A DNA stretch of 64,000 bases from the NCBI GenBank assembly GCA_014529385.2, contig CM043962.1, forward strand, positions 150,220,647 to 150,284,646, given 5' to 3'. Each line of letters opens with the position of its first letter. The first letter of the stretch is position 1. The notes under the pieces were generated by a model. That model saw only the letters and a list, made by a program, of their open reading frames with translations, ran no database searches and was not told where the DNA came from. A program made the translations under genes and the position numbers. This stretch comes from Adiantum capillus-veneris (taxonomy: Eukaryota > Streptophyta > Polypodiopsida > Polypodiales > Pteridaceae). Positions 19,605-32,000 of this stretch are shown piece after piece.

Positions 19605-20820
19605 TTATGCTGGTTTAGTGGATGCTATTTTCTCACTTTGGTTATCCTTAGGGACATCTTCTTCGTTGAAAATATCACAATTGTCTCCTAAGTCAATAGC
19701 ATCTGACACACACTCTTCTAGGGTTGTATGCTTTTTACTATATAGTATAGCATGAAGTTCTTTGTTTAGTAGTCCCGCTAGAAACAAAGATCCAAGTCGT
19801 TCTTCTGCAGTTATCTCTAGCCTCGGGCATCTGGCAACGTATTGTTTCATTCGAGTTGCACAATCCCTAACAGACTCACCATGTTTCTGATTAAACCTGT
19901 AGATTTGAGCTACTGTATTATGTTTGATCCCCGTTTTGGAACAAGCAGCTACAAGTACCTGAGCTAATGTATTCAAGTCCATGATTGACTTTGGTGAATT
20001 TTTTGGAACCATGTCAATGATTTTCCTTCTAATGTCATTCCAAACCCCTCGAATTGAGTATGAAAATCGAATATACGTTCTGCTCTTAGCACTTACTTAA
20101 AGCTTGCTAAGTGGTTGCATGGATCCCCTGATCCACTATGTTTTCTGATCCATTTTTGAAAATCACCTGGTCTGACGCGTCTTTTTGGTTCAACTCCCAG
20201 TGTCTTGGCAGTTGGTCATGTTCTGAGTCCTTCAAACCAGTTTGTTGGAAATAGTGACTCATGTAGCCGTGGACTAGCCTTAGTGTCACCCGGTTTTCTT
20301 CGTGATGAGGTGGTTTCTAGTTTCTTAACATTACTCTCAAAAGATATCTCACGGTGTTCATCTCTTGGAATTGTTTCTCATCCTTGTCCCAATATCCAAT
20401 CCCTTATGAAATACCCTTGGTATTTGGTTTGTTCTACCTCCTCAGGAGTCATCTTAACAAAGTTGTTGTTATAACAATCCCTAAACAGGTAGGTTGGTAG
20501 GTCTGTTGATCCCTTATCTTTGATCTTGAAGATATAGATGCTCTTCATGGCCGTTAGTTGTCCTAATTTGGCATGCAAATTCCAAGAAGATCTTTACGTT
20601 TCTATCCTCCCAGCAATAGACTCCGATCCTAGGATTATCCGTACTAAGCCGTTTTAAAGGCTTCAAATCTACTTGATCTTGTCCCTTAAATTCTAAAGTT
20701 GGTGGTCCTTCTTTTGCTGACATATATGGGATTATGGTGTTTACTTCTAATCCCCATTTATCTATCACATTAGGATTTTCGACTTGTACATACTGAGTTC
20801 CGTTTCTCTCCATGTACATT
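19605..20820 (-). pseudogene. Gypsy-1 gag N-terminal part and capsid
   Basis: The frame 20012-19605 encodes a gag capsid-like domain: AQIYRFNQKHGESVRDCATR, RLEITAEERLGSLFLAGL and DAIDLGD. Upstream frames (20819-20514, 20578-20378, 20289-20107) give the N-terminal region with RDCYNNNFVKMTPEEVEQ and GYFIRDWILGQG. That block recurs at 24550-24640 on the plus strand (CYNNNSFMMTPKQVEQ), marking another family copy. Frame changes break the reading. Gag forms the particle in which reverse transcription happens. Confidence 0.7.
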
Positions 20821-23081
20821 TTTTCTTGTTTTTTGCCCTAATCTCTTCTTCGAACTCAATACCAATATGGTCATCAATGTGAATAGCATACTCTATGTTA
20901 GGATCTAGGTAAACCTAAGCTCCATGGCGATTAGTCTTTTAAAAAGAGAGTGTATGCTTATAACGCATTGTCGTTCCGGTTTTCGAGTGAGTTGAGTAAG
21001 AAGACATTTCAAATGTTGAATCTGAAAAAGTGTCTTAGACTTCTTCAAGTGCAAGGAGTTGCCTTGATTCACATTTTACTCTACTGGAGGTTTCTCTGAG
21101 TATGCCCTAATTTGCAAGTACACGACCAGATCTAAGGTTCATATAGATTTATGAAGCCCTGGTTAGAGTACTTACCTTTGGATTGACTTGTCAATTTCTA
21201 CTTAATTCGATTGCAACTTTTTGTCAAGCTATGGATTCCTCGTCTGCAACCTGATTCCTGTACAAATTTGATCAAGTTAACTATTCTTGCTAACTGTTGT
21301 GATTGGTCTATGTGTATCACTTCAAATCGAGCTATGGGAGTTAGCAATTGACTTTCAGATTCGACTTTGGCAAAAAATCAAATTATTAGTTTGCAACTTG
21401 GAAATTGAGTGAACATGTACCAATTTGGATCCGATTGAACCCAAAATTGCCCAGTGGCTTTGTATTATGCTGGTCTAACATTGTACAAGTTCAAAAGTCA
21501 AAACTGATGTCCATGGGTAACAGTAGTAAATAATCGCGATTATTTACTTTTGCTATTTTTTTGCACTTTTGGGCTTGATTTGGCAAGTATATAACCTGTT
21601 GAAGTCCCTGGACAAGTTTCAACAAGTTTGGACAGATTTTGTTCAAGTTTATCAATTGTTTTGTGTCCGTAGACTCTGATTTCAAAAAGCTGGCTTAAGT
21701 CTCACTTTTGTGATCCAAATTTCACCAAAATTTATTCGTGGGGTCTACTTGATATGCTTGACCTTGTGGTATACTCAAATTTGCAAATTTGTCAATTTTT
21801 ATAGCAAATGTAAATAATCGTGATTATTTACTCCAACTATATTTTGTAAATTTTTGTCCCAGCTTTGAAACAGATCTATTAAGCACCTCAAGTTAAGGTC
21901 TCTAGCCAAGTTTCAACAAGTTTGGACAAGTTTTGGTGAAATGATCATCAATTTTCTGTCCGCAGACCTAACTGTATAAATTTGGTCACAATTTTCAATC
22001 CAACGATCCAAATCTTACCAAATTTGATTTGTAGGCTTATTACAACATGGTAAAACTAGTGATGTACCAACTTGGTAAAAAAAGTTGAAAAATGGGACAC
22101 ATATAAATAATCGCGATTATATACAACTGGCGTTTTGCATCTTTTTGGTCAACTGAGCATGTACACTTGTTTATCACATCAATATAAGCCTATGAATCAA
22201 ATTTGGTACATCAAGATTCATAAACAATTTCCAATTTATACTCAAGATTCATAAAGTCAGCACAAACTTTAGTTTTTACCATGTTTTTGCTAGTTTGGTG
22301 ATCCAAATCTTTTGTGCCTTTACAAAAGTTGTTTGTACACATGCAATGAGTCAATGGTTTGAACCTTGGTCAAATCTGAGCTAAAAGTTAATAATCGCGA
22401 TTATTAACTTCAGGCTTGAAATGAACCAATCTTCACAATTTTTCAATGGACAGTCTTTTTATGAACTATTTTAAGCCTATGAATCAAGTCAAGACTTAAT
22501 TTGGCCTAAAATATCAAGAAAAGTGAATAATCTGAGTTTTAGCCAACTCTTGAAATTTCTACCTCAAAGTGTCCTTGAGCTTATCCACTGGTTCAAACAA
22601 ATTTCAAGCTTACTCTCCCATCGGATTGAGTGGTTTGGAGTCTTTTCGTGCTATTTTTAGCTGTAGACCTAAAATTCTGCACCTTCCAATAACAACTCAC
22701 AATGATTCTTTCAGAGAGAGCAATATTCTGAAGTCCAGATCGGATCCTACTTACCCTACTCCTAGATTCTCATGCAATGGGATTGTGGAAAGTGTCCACA
22801 AACACTCATTTTCTTATCTTTTATGGTTTACTGAGAATTGATCTTAAGACTTATCTCGTCTATCAATCATCCTCAAAATCCTAATCTATTTCTACAATCC
22901 TACAATCCTAAAGGCACTCAGCAAGTACGATTACTTCCAAGCTACCTCTACACAGCAAAAGACGACAATCTTAGGCTATGCGGTTTCTAAAAGAAAGTTT
23001 CAAACTCTAGGCGATCCTAGAGAAAGTTAAAGGATAACTTCACAAGATGCTCGTGTTTTTCCCTAGTTTAGGTCTTTTCGA
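20821..23081 (-). other. Gypsy-1 leader between primer-binding site and gag
   Basis: About 2.2 kb with no supportable coding frame. On the element strand it lies between the primer-binding site and the first gag frame. Its main content is a tandem array with a recurring palindrome (separate entry). A gag-like frame starts only at about 20819. Confidence 0.6.
21341..22425. repeat. Tandem array with AATAATCGCGATTATT palindrome
   Basis: Four units with palindromes at 21526-21547 (perfect, 22 bp), 21810-21831 (one base off), 22103-22124 and 22385-22410 (perfect, 26 bp). Starts are 284, 293 and 282 bp apart. The core is AATAATCGCGATTATT. Units also share CAAGTTTCAACAAGTTTGGA, TTCTGTCCGCAGAC and GATCCAAAT. 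A half-decayed fifth palindrome is at 23447-23463. It lies in the leader of Gypsy-1. Confidence 0.85.
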
Positions 23082-23099
23082 TCCCCGGTAGTGGTGTCA
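23082..23099 (-). other. Gypsy-1 primer-binding site, decayed
   Basis: The element strand reads TGACACCACTACCGGGGA. It looks like the TGGCGCC...CCGGGGA primer-binding sites of several plant gypsy groups after CpG/G-to-A type changes. It lies two bases from TGTGGGACAC (plus strand), which would be the inner LTR edge. Confidence 0.6.
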
Positions 23100-23101
23100 A
23101 A

Positions 23102-24500
23102 TGTGGGACACGTGTCTAACCTCACTATCCTATCTTATTTGCAGTATTAGCAAGAACCATGATTAAATTGTCAATCCATGGGATGAAGCTAACTCGACTA
23201 GTAAATAGAGGCTACAAGAGGATGTTAATATTTTGAAAAACAACTAACAACTCGCATCTAACTCAAGCTACACTCAAGTGACATAAATCACCAAAAGCCA
23301 ATCGCTCATCGCCAAACAAAACAAACAAATCACATCGGTTGCAGCATCAAATGACATCCAAACATAATGAAACTTATAGTACATCTTTATAAGACCTAAG
23401 CACACATGCTTATGGTCTCAAACCCCACTTTAGGTCAAGTGCCAAAATCGCGATTATTAACAACAATGTATTTTTGACCCAGTCGTTTTCAACGGAGAAT
23501 GCATCTAAATGCTTAGCAATGATGCCCCAATACCCCACCTATGCTTAGTTTTTTATTTGAAAGTGTAAATTCCTAGTTATGATGAAATTAGGCCGCGGAT
23601 CGACGACGCCAAAAGCTACAAAATACCATGATGTATTTACGCCAATGCGTAGAGCTCTTACCTGCGGTTGCAATGCAACAAACGCGATTGCAATGTGACA
23701 ACCGAGGAGGGAGTAGGAAGCACGAGAAGGAGAGGAGTGAGCGCCATTAGCTCACACTGTGTATTCATTATCCAAAACTTAATAATAACTTACAAAAATT
23801 GGCTTTTATACCTTAGCCAGGGTTTTTGGTGGTCAAAACTTTTAATCTGGGAGTTCTACCAAAGATGGGTAATGGCAAGTTGATACAATCTGGAAGCTTG
23901 TAGCCCCACTTGTCAAATTACAAGGTTTATCTGAAAAAATAGGAGTTACAATATTCTCAAATTATCAAAATAATAAGTGTTTTTACAATGAGAACTCTGA
24001 AAAATGGTATCCGTGATATCTGTGTTAGCTTGCTATTAACAAGCTTACTCTGATTACAATGATTAGCACTAACCTCTCAAGCATAAACATTAAGCTCAAG
24101 GCTAGGCCATAGAGTGAACACTCAAGAGAGAGAGAGAGAGCTCTCAAAAATGGATCCTCAAGAGTGGATACTCAAGAATGAAGCCTCCTTGCATAAAGGC
24201 TTCCTTTTAAAGGCTTTCACCACAATCCCTTCTACTAGCTATTGGTTTAAGCTTGAGCCCTCCTAGCTAGAATATACAACTTTGGAACTCCAAGTGATCC
24301 CAAGACATACAAAGTGAGTTGGAAATATTATGCACAACCATAGATATCTCTCGCTAGATGCATATTCTGTGTAGCCTATGTTAGCCGTTGCTAATGCCCA
24401 AGACTTGGAGTCTATTTTTGGGAGGAAAATAACGTTATAGATTTTTTGTAGACAACATATACCAGACCAAGGCAATGAACATACTTAAAAATCATGTACA
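23102..24500 (-). repeat. Gypsy-1 5' LTR (outer end approximate)
   Basis: The inner edge is TGTGGGACAC at 23102, next to the primer-binding site. Within it, the minus strand has CTTTAAAAGG (about 24203-24213), a TATA candidate for a leftward transcript. I could not find the matching 3' LTR in the window because the element is truncated at its left, so the outer edge near 24.5 kb is a guess. Plus-strand ORFs here have no known motif. Confidence 0.45.
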
Positions 24501-24549
24501 CCTTCAAGATTAGGGAGAACGGTCTACCTAACCTTCCTATATACCTCTT

Positions 24550-24786
24550 TTGAATTGTTATAACAATAACTCTTTTATGATGACTCCAAAACAGGTTGAA
24601 CAAGCCAAACACATGGGCTACTCAATCAGAGACATGATCATGGGTATGGGACCTAAATTGGACCCAAAATTTGGACCAATAGAAAGATATTTTGGTAGCA
24701 TGGCTGATCAAAGGGGCAGTGCAACCCAAGGAAGCCACCTCAATAATGAGAATTGGGCGAGAGGCATGGAAACCATCACAAACTGA
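24550..24786 (+). pseudogene. Gag N-terminal fragment of the Gypsy-1 family
   Basis: The plus-strand frame encodes CYNNNSFMMTPKQVEQAKHM, GYSIRDMIMGMGPKLDP and FGPIERYFG. The first part matches the Gypsy-1 gag N-terminal block (RDCYNNNFVKMTPEEVEQ) on the opposite strand at about 20440. It is a short fragment of a second family member, directly right of the presumed Gypsy-1 LTR and in opposite orientation. Confidence 0.65.
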
Positions 24787-26242
24787 GGAAGAACGAGTGT
24801 CACCAAGACCAAAAGCGTAAGGCCAAGGGCAAACCCAAGTGGGTCACAGAACAAGGCCAAGGACCAACTATCAAGGTGTGGAAAAGGAGATAGTATATAT
24901 GCAGGTCCAAGGGCCTATATAAAGGGTTGTAAGGGTGATGTATCCCAAAGGCAACCCTTGGGTTCTCACACTTGTAAAAGAGATTAGAAATTTTTTAGAG
25001 AGAAAGGGCGTGGCCTCTCAAGCTTGCATGCTCATGCAAGTGAGGAAGCCATGGAGGAGAGGTCAAAGCCAACCATGTGTAGAGAATGTTACCACACACA
25101 AGCGAGCAACTCTCGGTTGCATGTAGAACCTCTTTCAAGGGGAAGAGTGGCTTATGGACCGTCACAAAGCGTAATCAACCTTGTTGGGCTCGTACAAGAG
25201 GGAAGATTTATTGCAACACTGACCTATGCCCTCATGGCTTGCTGGGAAAAGTACGAGCAAGGCGAGGTGGAGCTCGTCATTGCCATCGTTGGCCACTACT
25301 CAGGGTTTTTTTTTCATATAATGACCGCCCAAGGCAGGCCACCTTTATTTGCCACTTAAGTTTCAAGGGAGGGTGCCCACGTCCCCCCTCCCTTGATCTC
25401 TTGTTACCTTCCTTTGAGGTTCCGTAAGGGTTTCAAGAAAGCACATCGAGATCATACGGTGTTGTTGGTTGCCGCTTAAGTTTCAAGAGAGGGTGCTCAG
25501 GTCCCCCCTTGCTTGCTCTCTTGCTACCCTCCTTCAAGGTTTTGTATGGGTTTCAAGAAAGCACATAGAGATCATACAGTGTTGTGGAGTCATCCAAGGC
25601 AAAGGCATTAAATTGAGCTTTTGTAAATTCAAAAAATCTACCAAGAATCAAAGTATGGCCATTTTTTACAAGATTGAAGTTTTGCTTTGGCATCACCTAC
25701 AAATGACTTGGAGATTCAAGCGGCCACATCTATCGAGTTGGTAACAAGTTTAAGGGGAAGCTTGACAACAACAGATTATCCCAAAATCTTTTGGGTTTTA
25801 ACGATTGAAATAGACAAGTTCTTTTTTGATAAATGTCAAAAATCAATGAAGCAATTAGCAAGGCTAATTACTTACAATTGGGGTGGTTACGACTTGCTCA
25901 TAATCAATGATTTTTTTAAAAGGTTTTAATTTCTTGCTAGCATAGCACATAGTCACCATGGATTAAGACATCAACATGACACACTCATTTGATTTTTAGC
26001 ATCATGCACCTAACCCTTCCAATGATTGCCCAAGGTAATACTCTCACAAAGGATACCTGTGCACCTATGGGAGGGGATGATAATTATGAATTGCTTGATA
26101 TTCAAGAGTCTTGAGCACTTCAAGCATGCATGTCTGTGATCGAGAAAACATTTTCATCTTTGAATGAAAATGCTACCAAACTATCCAACTTAGTAGTGCA
26201 ATATATCCAACAATAGGCCAAGGGCTTTGGTGAGATACACAC
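24787..26242 (+). other. LTR-like noncoding region left of Gypsy-2 gag
   Basis: No gene is supported. TATATAAA at 24916-24923 with a pyrimidine/A-rich downstream region resembles an LTR promoter on the plus strand, ahead of the plus-strand Gypsy-2 gag. I found no clear primer-binding site, so LTR limits cannot be given. A 120-bp direct duplication lies at 25351-25590. Confidence 0.4.
25351..25590 (+). repeat. 120-bp tandem duplication
   Basis: Two copies starting at 25351 and 25471 share CTTAAGTTTCAAG, GGGTTTCAAGAAAGCACAT and AGATCATAC, with about 85-90 percent agreement by eye. Confidence 0.85.
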
Positions 26243-27150
26243 ATGCAAGAGCAAGGCTCCAATCAGGGACAGGGTCCCCCTAAGGATTTTGTGCACTCTC
26301 TCACCCAAAAGGAGGTGGAATATTTGTTGACAAATACAATGCCGCTGACTTTTAAGAGAGAGGAAAGAGAACACAATAAAGATGCGGTGAATATCTCTCT
26401 CAATATGTGGGATGGAATTCACAATCTGCAAAGTATTTTGTATGTAATCATGGCATTGCAGACAAGTCTAGCATTAGAAGGCAAGGCCTATAAATGCTGG
26501 ATATCTCTTAAGGAGAAGGGCATCATACCACAAACTTGGGTAGACTTTGAGGCATTATTTAGAAAGGAATTTCTACCCATGAATGAAGGAGACAAAAATT
26601 GGTCGGCTTGGGATAAGTTTTCCTTGCAACAACATAAAACACGGTTGAAATATATCTCGCACTATCGGGATGTCATCCTCAAGCTAGATGGTCTAAATGA
26701 TTTCCAACAAAGTGTGTGGGTTTAATTTTGGGTTGATACCTGAGCTTAAAAAGCATGTCAAAACCCAGGGTCCCAAGACGCTTGAGAAGGACATAGTGCA
26801 AGCTCATATTCATGATGATCTTGATGATAAAGCACAACACGGCACTCACGTGCCTGACATTATACATGGTAATATACGTACACATCATGGGCACAATAAA
26901 AGAAAGTTCATAGTAGCCAATATAGAGGCATTCAAGAAACCCAAGGGGTCTATAGGGCCTCTCTCTATAGGAGAGTGTGAGAAGGCAAGAAAATAAAAAT
27001 TATGTCTTCAATGTTTTAGGAAGTGTTCATGGAAAAAACGATTGTCCCAAGGGGAAATCTACTATCCAAGGCAAAGAGAGAGCAATACACATGGTGTAGT
27101 TGTTTCCTCTTGAGTATTCTTCTTGTTCATTTAATGTGAAGGTAAAGCAC
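26243..27150 (+). pseudogene. Gypsy-2 gag
   Basis: The first frame (26243-26725) is a Ty3/gypsy gag capsid domain: ALEGKAYKCWISLKEKG, WVDFEALFRKEFLP and YRDVILKLDGL. A shifted frame (26697-26996) continues with GFNFGLIPELKKHV and a basic region, and a degenerate knuckle (LCLQCFRKCSW) follows near 27005. Stops and shifts break it. It is the 5' part of a plus-strand element whose pol is at 27240-35507. Confidence 0.75.
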
Positions 27151-27239
27151 TGAGGGTGGTGCATGAATGATGTATAAGAGCTTCCATGTGGCAACAAACC
27201 TTTGGGTCGCATGAGCCAGTGCGTATGCACGGATCTATT

Positions 27240-28501
27240 CAAGGACAAAAGGTGCACATTTTGGTAGATGATGGTGCCTTGCACAATTAACTACAAGCTA
27301 GTGAAACAGCTCAAGCTACCCCAGAGTCAAAGTTCCCACCATTACAAGGTAGAAATGATGAACGGTCATGATGTAGAGGTGTGGGACACTCAAGCGAGAG
27401 ATGTATCATTTAAAATTCAAGGATATAACACGTCCTTGGATTCCTAGGTCATGAATATGGAGCGAGCAAATGTGATACTTCGCCGAGAATGGTTGCATAG
27501 CCTAGGACCATCACTTCAACGTAGCTATGAGCACAACAGTTTTATGTTTGAATCGTAAGGCGCACATGTGTTGATGTTAGGACAAAAGGTCTTGTGTTAC
27601 TCTTTGTGTCATATTATTTTAAATGTCAATTTTGTTTCCATTGAAAATTCCTCAATGCCGCATGATTCTCTCTCTTCTCTCCCTGCAATGGCTACTACTC
27701 TCTCTCTCCTTGATAAGAAACTCTTGCTAATCGATTAAAAGAATTATTAATGGGATATCAAGAAGTATTCCCTAGTAATCTACCACCAGGGGTACTGCAG
27801 ACACTATTTGTGCCACATGGAATAGATGAGGTTGCAATCTGTACACCAGCTAGTAAATCGCCATACAGAATGAGCCATTATGAGGTTTGCTGAGGTGGAA
27901 TGTCAGCTTGCTGAGTATCTCAATAGAGGGTTTATTCAACTTAGTTCTTCACCATGGGCTTCTCCCATCCCATCGGTGAAGAAAAAGGACGATATCATGT
28001 GCATGTGTGTTGACTATTGTGGTTTGAATGCGGTAACTATTAAGAACAAGTATCCATTACCACGAGTGGATGAGTTGTTTGACAATATCACCCATGCTCG
28101 TATGTTTACTCAGATCAACTTGTGGTTGATATATCACCAAGTATGCATTCAATGACTTGCTGATATACCCAAACTCCACTTTGAATAAGGTTTGGACATT
28201 TTGAGTTTCTAGTTATGCCCTTTCAGTTGATCAATGTGTCTGCAACTTTCATGATGCTTATGGATAATGTCCTGAGATCGTATTTGGGCAACTTTGTTAT
28301 CAACTTCCTTGATGGATTTCTCGTGTATAGTGCCTCTGAAGAAGATCACTTGAAACATCTAAAGCAGGTGTTTGAATTTTAAAGAGAAAATAAGTTATAT
28401 GCCAAAGAGTCAATATGTGATTTTCTCAAGGAGGAAATAAATTATCTTGAGTATATCATTTCATCTAATGGGATGCACATGAATCAATGCAAAGTGGATG
28501 C
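27240..28501 (+). pseudogene. Gypsy-2 protease and reverse transcriptase, first part
   Basis: VHILVDDGALHN near 27250 is a decayed retropepsin active site. Then LKELLMGYQEVFP and LPPG (27735-27790), FIQLSSSPWASPIPSVKKKD, CVDYCGLNAVTIKNKYPLPR and VDELFDN (27880-28155) are the fingers and palm of reverse transcriptase. GHFEFLVMPFQL and NFLDGFLVYS (28195-28340) replace the usual FGL and YxDD motifs, so the catalytic aspartates are damaged. Copia-2 interrupts it right after GATGC at 28497-28501, within KVDAIQRWP. Confidence 0.8.
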
Positions 28502-28728
28502 TGTTACCATATACATGTGGTAGTGATGTGTGTGAACACACTAGGACCACCGGGGCATTTTTTCCCTCTTTAGGAGGTTTTTTCCCCCGTGCATTGTATA
28601 TACGCCCATCACTCTAGAGCTATCTATCTTTCCATTGCACACTAAGTAACACACTCTCTATTGTGTGCCTTGAGCTTCCTTCGTCTTCTCCAAGCTGTGT
28701 GTGTTTCTCTGCAACCCTAATTCCAACA
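28502..28728 (+). repeat. Copia-2 5' LTR
   Basis: 227 bp, TGTTACC...CCAACA; four differences from 33446-33672, and nearly the same as the Copia-1 LTRs. Confidence 0.95.
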
Positions 28729-28730
28729 AT

Positions 28731-28742
28731 TGGTATCAGAGC
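28731..28742 (+). other. Copia-2 primer-binding site
   Basis: TGGTATCAGAGC two bases after the LTR, complementary to initiator tRNA-Met; unchanged from Copia-1. Confidence 0.92.
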
Positions 28743-29090
28743 ACGTCACGTCCTCCTTGGCCTAGTCGTCAGCTGCTCCAGCACACGCCTGCTCACTTTC
28801 TCCGATTTCAGTGAGCTTTGGCGAGCGTTCGCAGGTCGAAAATTTTTTTGGGCAAGCTCGAAGAGCTTGGTCTGCTCAGAATTTTGATTTGGGCTCATTT
28901 CGGCCTCTGTTTCCACTACAGGCAGTACTGCACAGGCTATTTCGTCATTTTGTGCAAAATTTTTGTCAGTGCCGTTTTTTGCATAACAGGTGCCTTATAG
29001 TCTTCTACGGTTTGTGATATATAGCACAGGTTGTTCCCGCTCCATTTCTCCTATTCTCGGGCCGTTTTCACATCAGGTGCAGCATTTACC

Positions 29091-32000
29091 ATGGCTGACA
29101 ACAACAACACATATGTGTTCAAGATGTTTGCCACTGAGGACAGGTTGGATGGGGACAACTACCCTATGTGGGCTTATATGATGCAACATGTTCTTGTGTC
29201 AAAGGGTGTCTGGAACATTGTGCAGGGCATTGATGTACGTCCTGGTTCTGAGGATGTAGGCGATGTTGAGGATGTTGCAGGTCTTGCTGCAAGGATTGCA
29301 GCTATTAGAGTTGTTTTGCCTACGGCAGAACAAGCTCGTTGGGATGTTAAGGATGCGCAGACTCATGCATTGATTGCGTTATCTGTGAAGCACACCATTG
29401 TTCCTCACATCCGTTCAGCAAAATCTGCAAAATAGGCTTGGGATATTTAAGCAAGTCTTTATGAAGGCCGCAATGAGGCTAAAATTGCTTTGCTGCGTAA
29501 AGAGCTGGAGTCGAAGATTATGCATGAGGAAGACGATATGGACCCTTTCCTTGCTGGTGTCAAGGATATCAATGAGCAGCTTATTTCTGAAGGTGAAGTC
29601 ATTTCAGATAGTTCCCTTGTGCAGACTGTTCTTGATGCCTTACCAGATTCCTACCAGACTTTTGCTAGTACTTGGAGACTTATGACCCAAGGAAATCCTG
29701 AAGTTGTCAAGTTTGATGCATTATGTACATTGCTGTTGCAAGAGTCACTTTCCAGAAGAAACAGGACCAGGCAGTGTGTAGTTGAGGCTTTTATTGCTTC
29801 TCAAAGAAAGGGTGGTAACAGTAATGCAGCCACTTCTTATGGTTCTGCTGCGAGTGGCAAAAATTCTGTTCATAATGCTTCTGCTGGCAGCACTTCGTCT
29901 GGAAATTCTGGTGATAAGGGCAAAAAGAAGATGCGTTGCCATTATTGTAAAGCTAATGATCACTTGATCAAGTCGTGTCCTAAGTTGAAGGCCAAAGAGG
30001 CTAAGAAGAAAGAGGGTGGTTCCACTGTAAATGCTGGTTCCACTACAAATGCAGCCATTGTTGACTCTTCTGTGAAAGGAGACTATAATGCTGATGTTGA
30101 TGTAGAATGGGCTTTTAGCGCAGAGTGCACTTACAATCCTGCTGTCCATGATGCATGCTTGTCAGTTGCTGCAGATTCACATGTGTGGTATTTCGACAGT
30201 GGTGCTACAAAGCACATTACCTCACATCGTGAATTGTTTACCTCTCTTGAGTCTGTCCCTCATGGGAATTCAGTCACTTGTGCCAACAACGCCTCTTATC
30301 CAGTTCAAGGAGTTGGAAAGATTGTGCTCACTGCTGCTAATGGCAGTTCCTTCACACTTGTTGATGCACTTAATGTACTTGGGATCAAGAAGAATCTCTT
30401 GTCTGTATCCGCACTTGCTAGACTTGGACTTGTAGTCAAATTTGTGGATGACAGATGTACAGTTCATGATCTCAGTTTTGGTGATGAAATTGTTGCATCT
30501 GGCCTTTTGTGTCGTGGGCTGTATAAGCTCACTTTGTATGACAAGTGTGGACAAAATTTTGCAAATGCTGTTGCAGATTCAAGGGCTATTTCAGATGCAA
30601 AACTTTGGCATGCACGTTTTGGTCATCTAGATTTTGCTAGTTTGCTGCGTTTGCAGAAATCTGATATGGTTGCTTCTTTGCCGCCTCTTGAAGCACCTGT
30701 CAAACATGTTTGTGAAGGCTGTATTTTGGGTAAGATGCAGCGTTCTAAATTTCCAAAGGATGGTTCATTTCGGGCCACATGCAGGTTGCAGCTTGTGCAT
30801 AGTGATGTTTGTGGGCCCATGCAAACTCCGTCCTTGGGCAATTACCTGTACTTCGTGACTTTCATTGATGATTACTCCAGGCATGCATGGGTATTTCCGC
30901 TTAAAGCGAAGTCCGAAGTTTTTATGTGCTTCAAAAAATTTCTGGCTGTGGCTGAAAATCTCTCGAAATTGTTATGGGCACCCTCAATTCCGATCGAGGG
31001 GGGGAGTATATGTCTCATGAATTTAATGCATTTCTGGCTAGTCGTGGGATAAAACACCAATGTATAGTGCCTTATACACCTCAGCAAAATGGTGTTGCTG
31101 AGAGGAAAAATAGGTCATTGACGAAAATGGCACGATGTATGGTCAAAAGTCAAGCTTTGCCGCATTGTTTTTGGCTCGAGGCCATTATGTGTGCCACTTA
31201 TGTACTTAACAGCTGTCCTACGAAAGCGTTGCAGGATATTACTCCATATGAAGCATGGCATGATAGAAAGCCTTCTATTCAGCACATGCGTGTTTTTGGC
31301 TGTTTGGCATATGCTTTGGTGCCACAAGTGCAGCGCAGAAAATTGGATGATAAGGCTGTCAAATGTATTTTTGTTGGTTATAGTGCTGAAAGCAAAGGTT
31401 ACAGGTTGTATCATCCGCAAAAAAAACGTATTCTGGTTTCTTGGGATGTGGTGTTTGTGGAAGATTCTGTTCATCCCTTGCTGTCATGTACTAGAGACAG
31501 TAATGTAAGCTCATAGGCCATTTATGACACTTTGTTGCCTCTTTTCAGTGGTGGAAATATGAATGTAAGTTCCAATGAGGCAAATGTACAGCCTATGGGG
31601 GTTTCTGAAAATGTTTTAGATCAACCTATTATTGATGCAGATATACATGATGTACTTGATGAGGAAAGGGCTGAAAATGAGCAGGCTAGAGGTATGCCAA
31701 AATGGCTGGTGCACACTTTGCGTGACAGTAAATTGGATGCACCTTTGTCTAGTCGTACTCGTTAGGCTCTCACCATGCATCTTATGCATCAGATTGTTAT
31801 GCTTTGGCTGTGTCTAGTTTACATGATGTTGAGGAGCCTCTATCTTTTGATGAAGCACAGAATTCAGAAAATTGGATGGCTGCCATGCAATCAGAATATG
31901 ATGCACTTATAGAAAATGACACATGGACTTTATGTGATTTTCCTCCTGGAAAAAAGGCCATTGGTACGAAGTGGGTTTACAAGTTGAAACGCAAGCCGGA

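Larger units (their letters stand above)
879..24500 (-). mobile_element. Gypsy-1, Ty3/gypsy element, with nested insertions
   Basis: On the minus strand, from right to left, the parts follow the normal order of a Ty3/gypsy element: LTR (from 23102 rightward), primer-binding site (23082-23099), long leader with a palindrome array, gag-like frames (20820-17832), protease, reverse transcriptase, RNase H and integrase (12500-879). It is interrupted by Copia-1 (12650-17826) and by a TIR transposon (1301-9282). The left side ends at about 884 just after the start of the integrase core, so the rest of integrase and the 3' LTR are missing from the window. The right limit (5' LTR outer end) is approximate. 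Most frames carry stops or frame breaks, so the element is dead. Without the two insertions it occupies about 10 kb. Confidence 0.8.
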
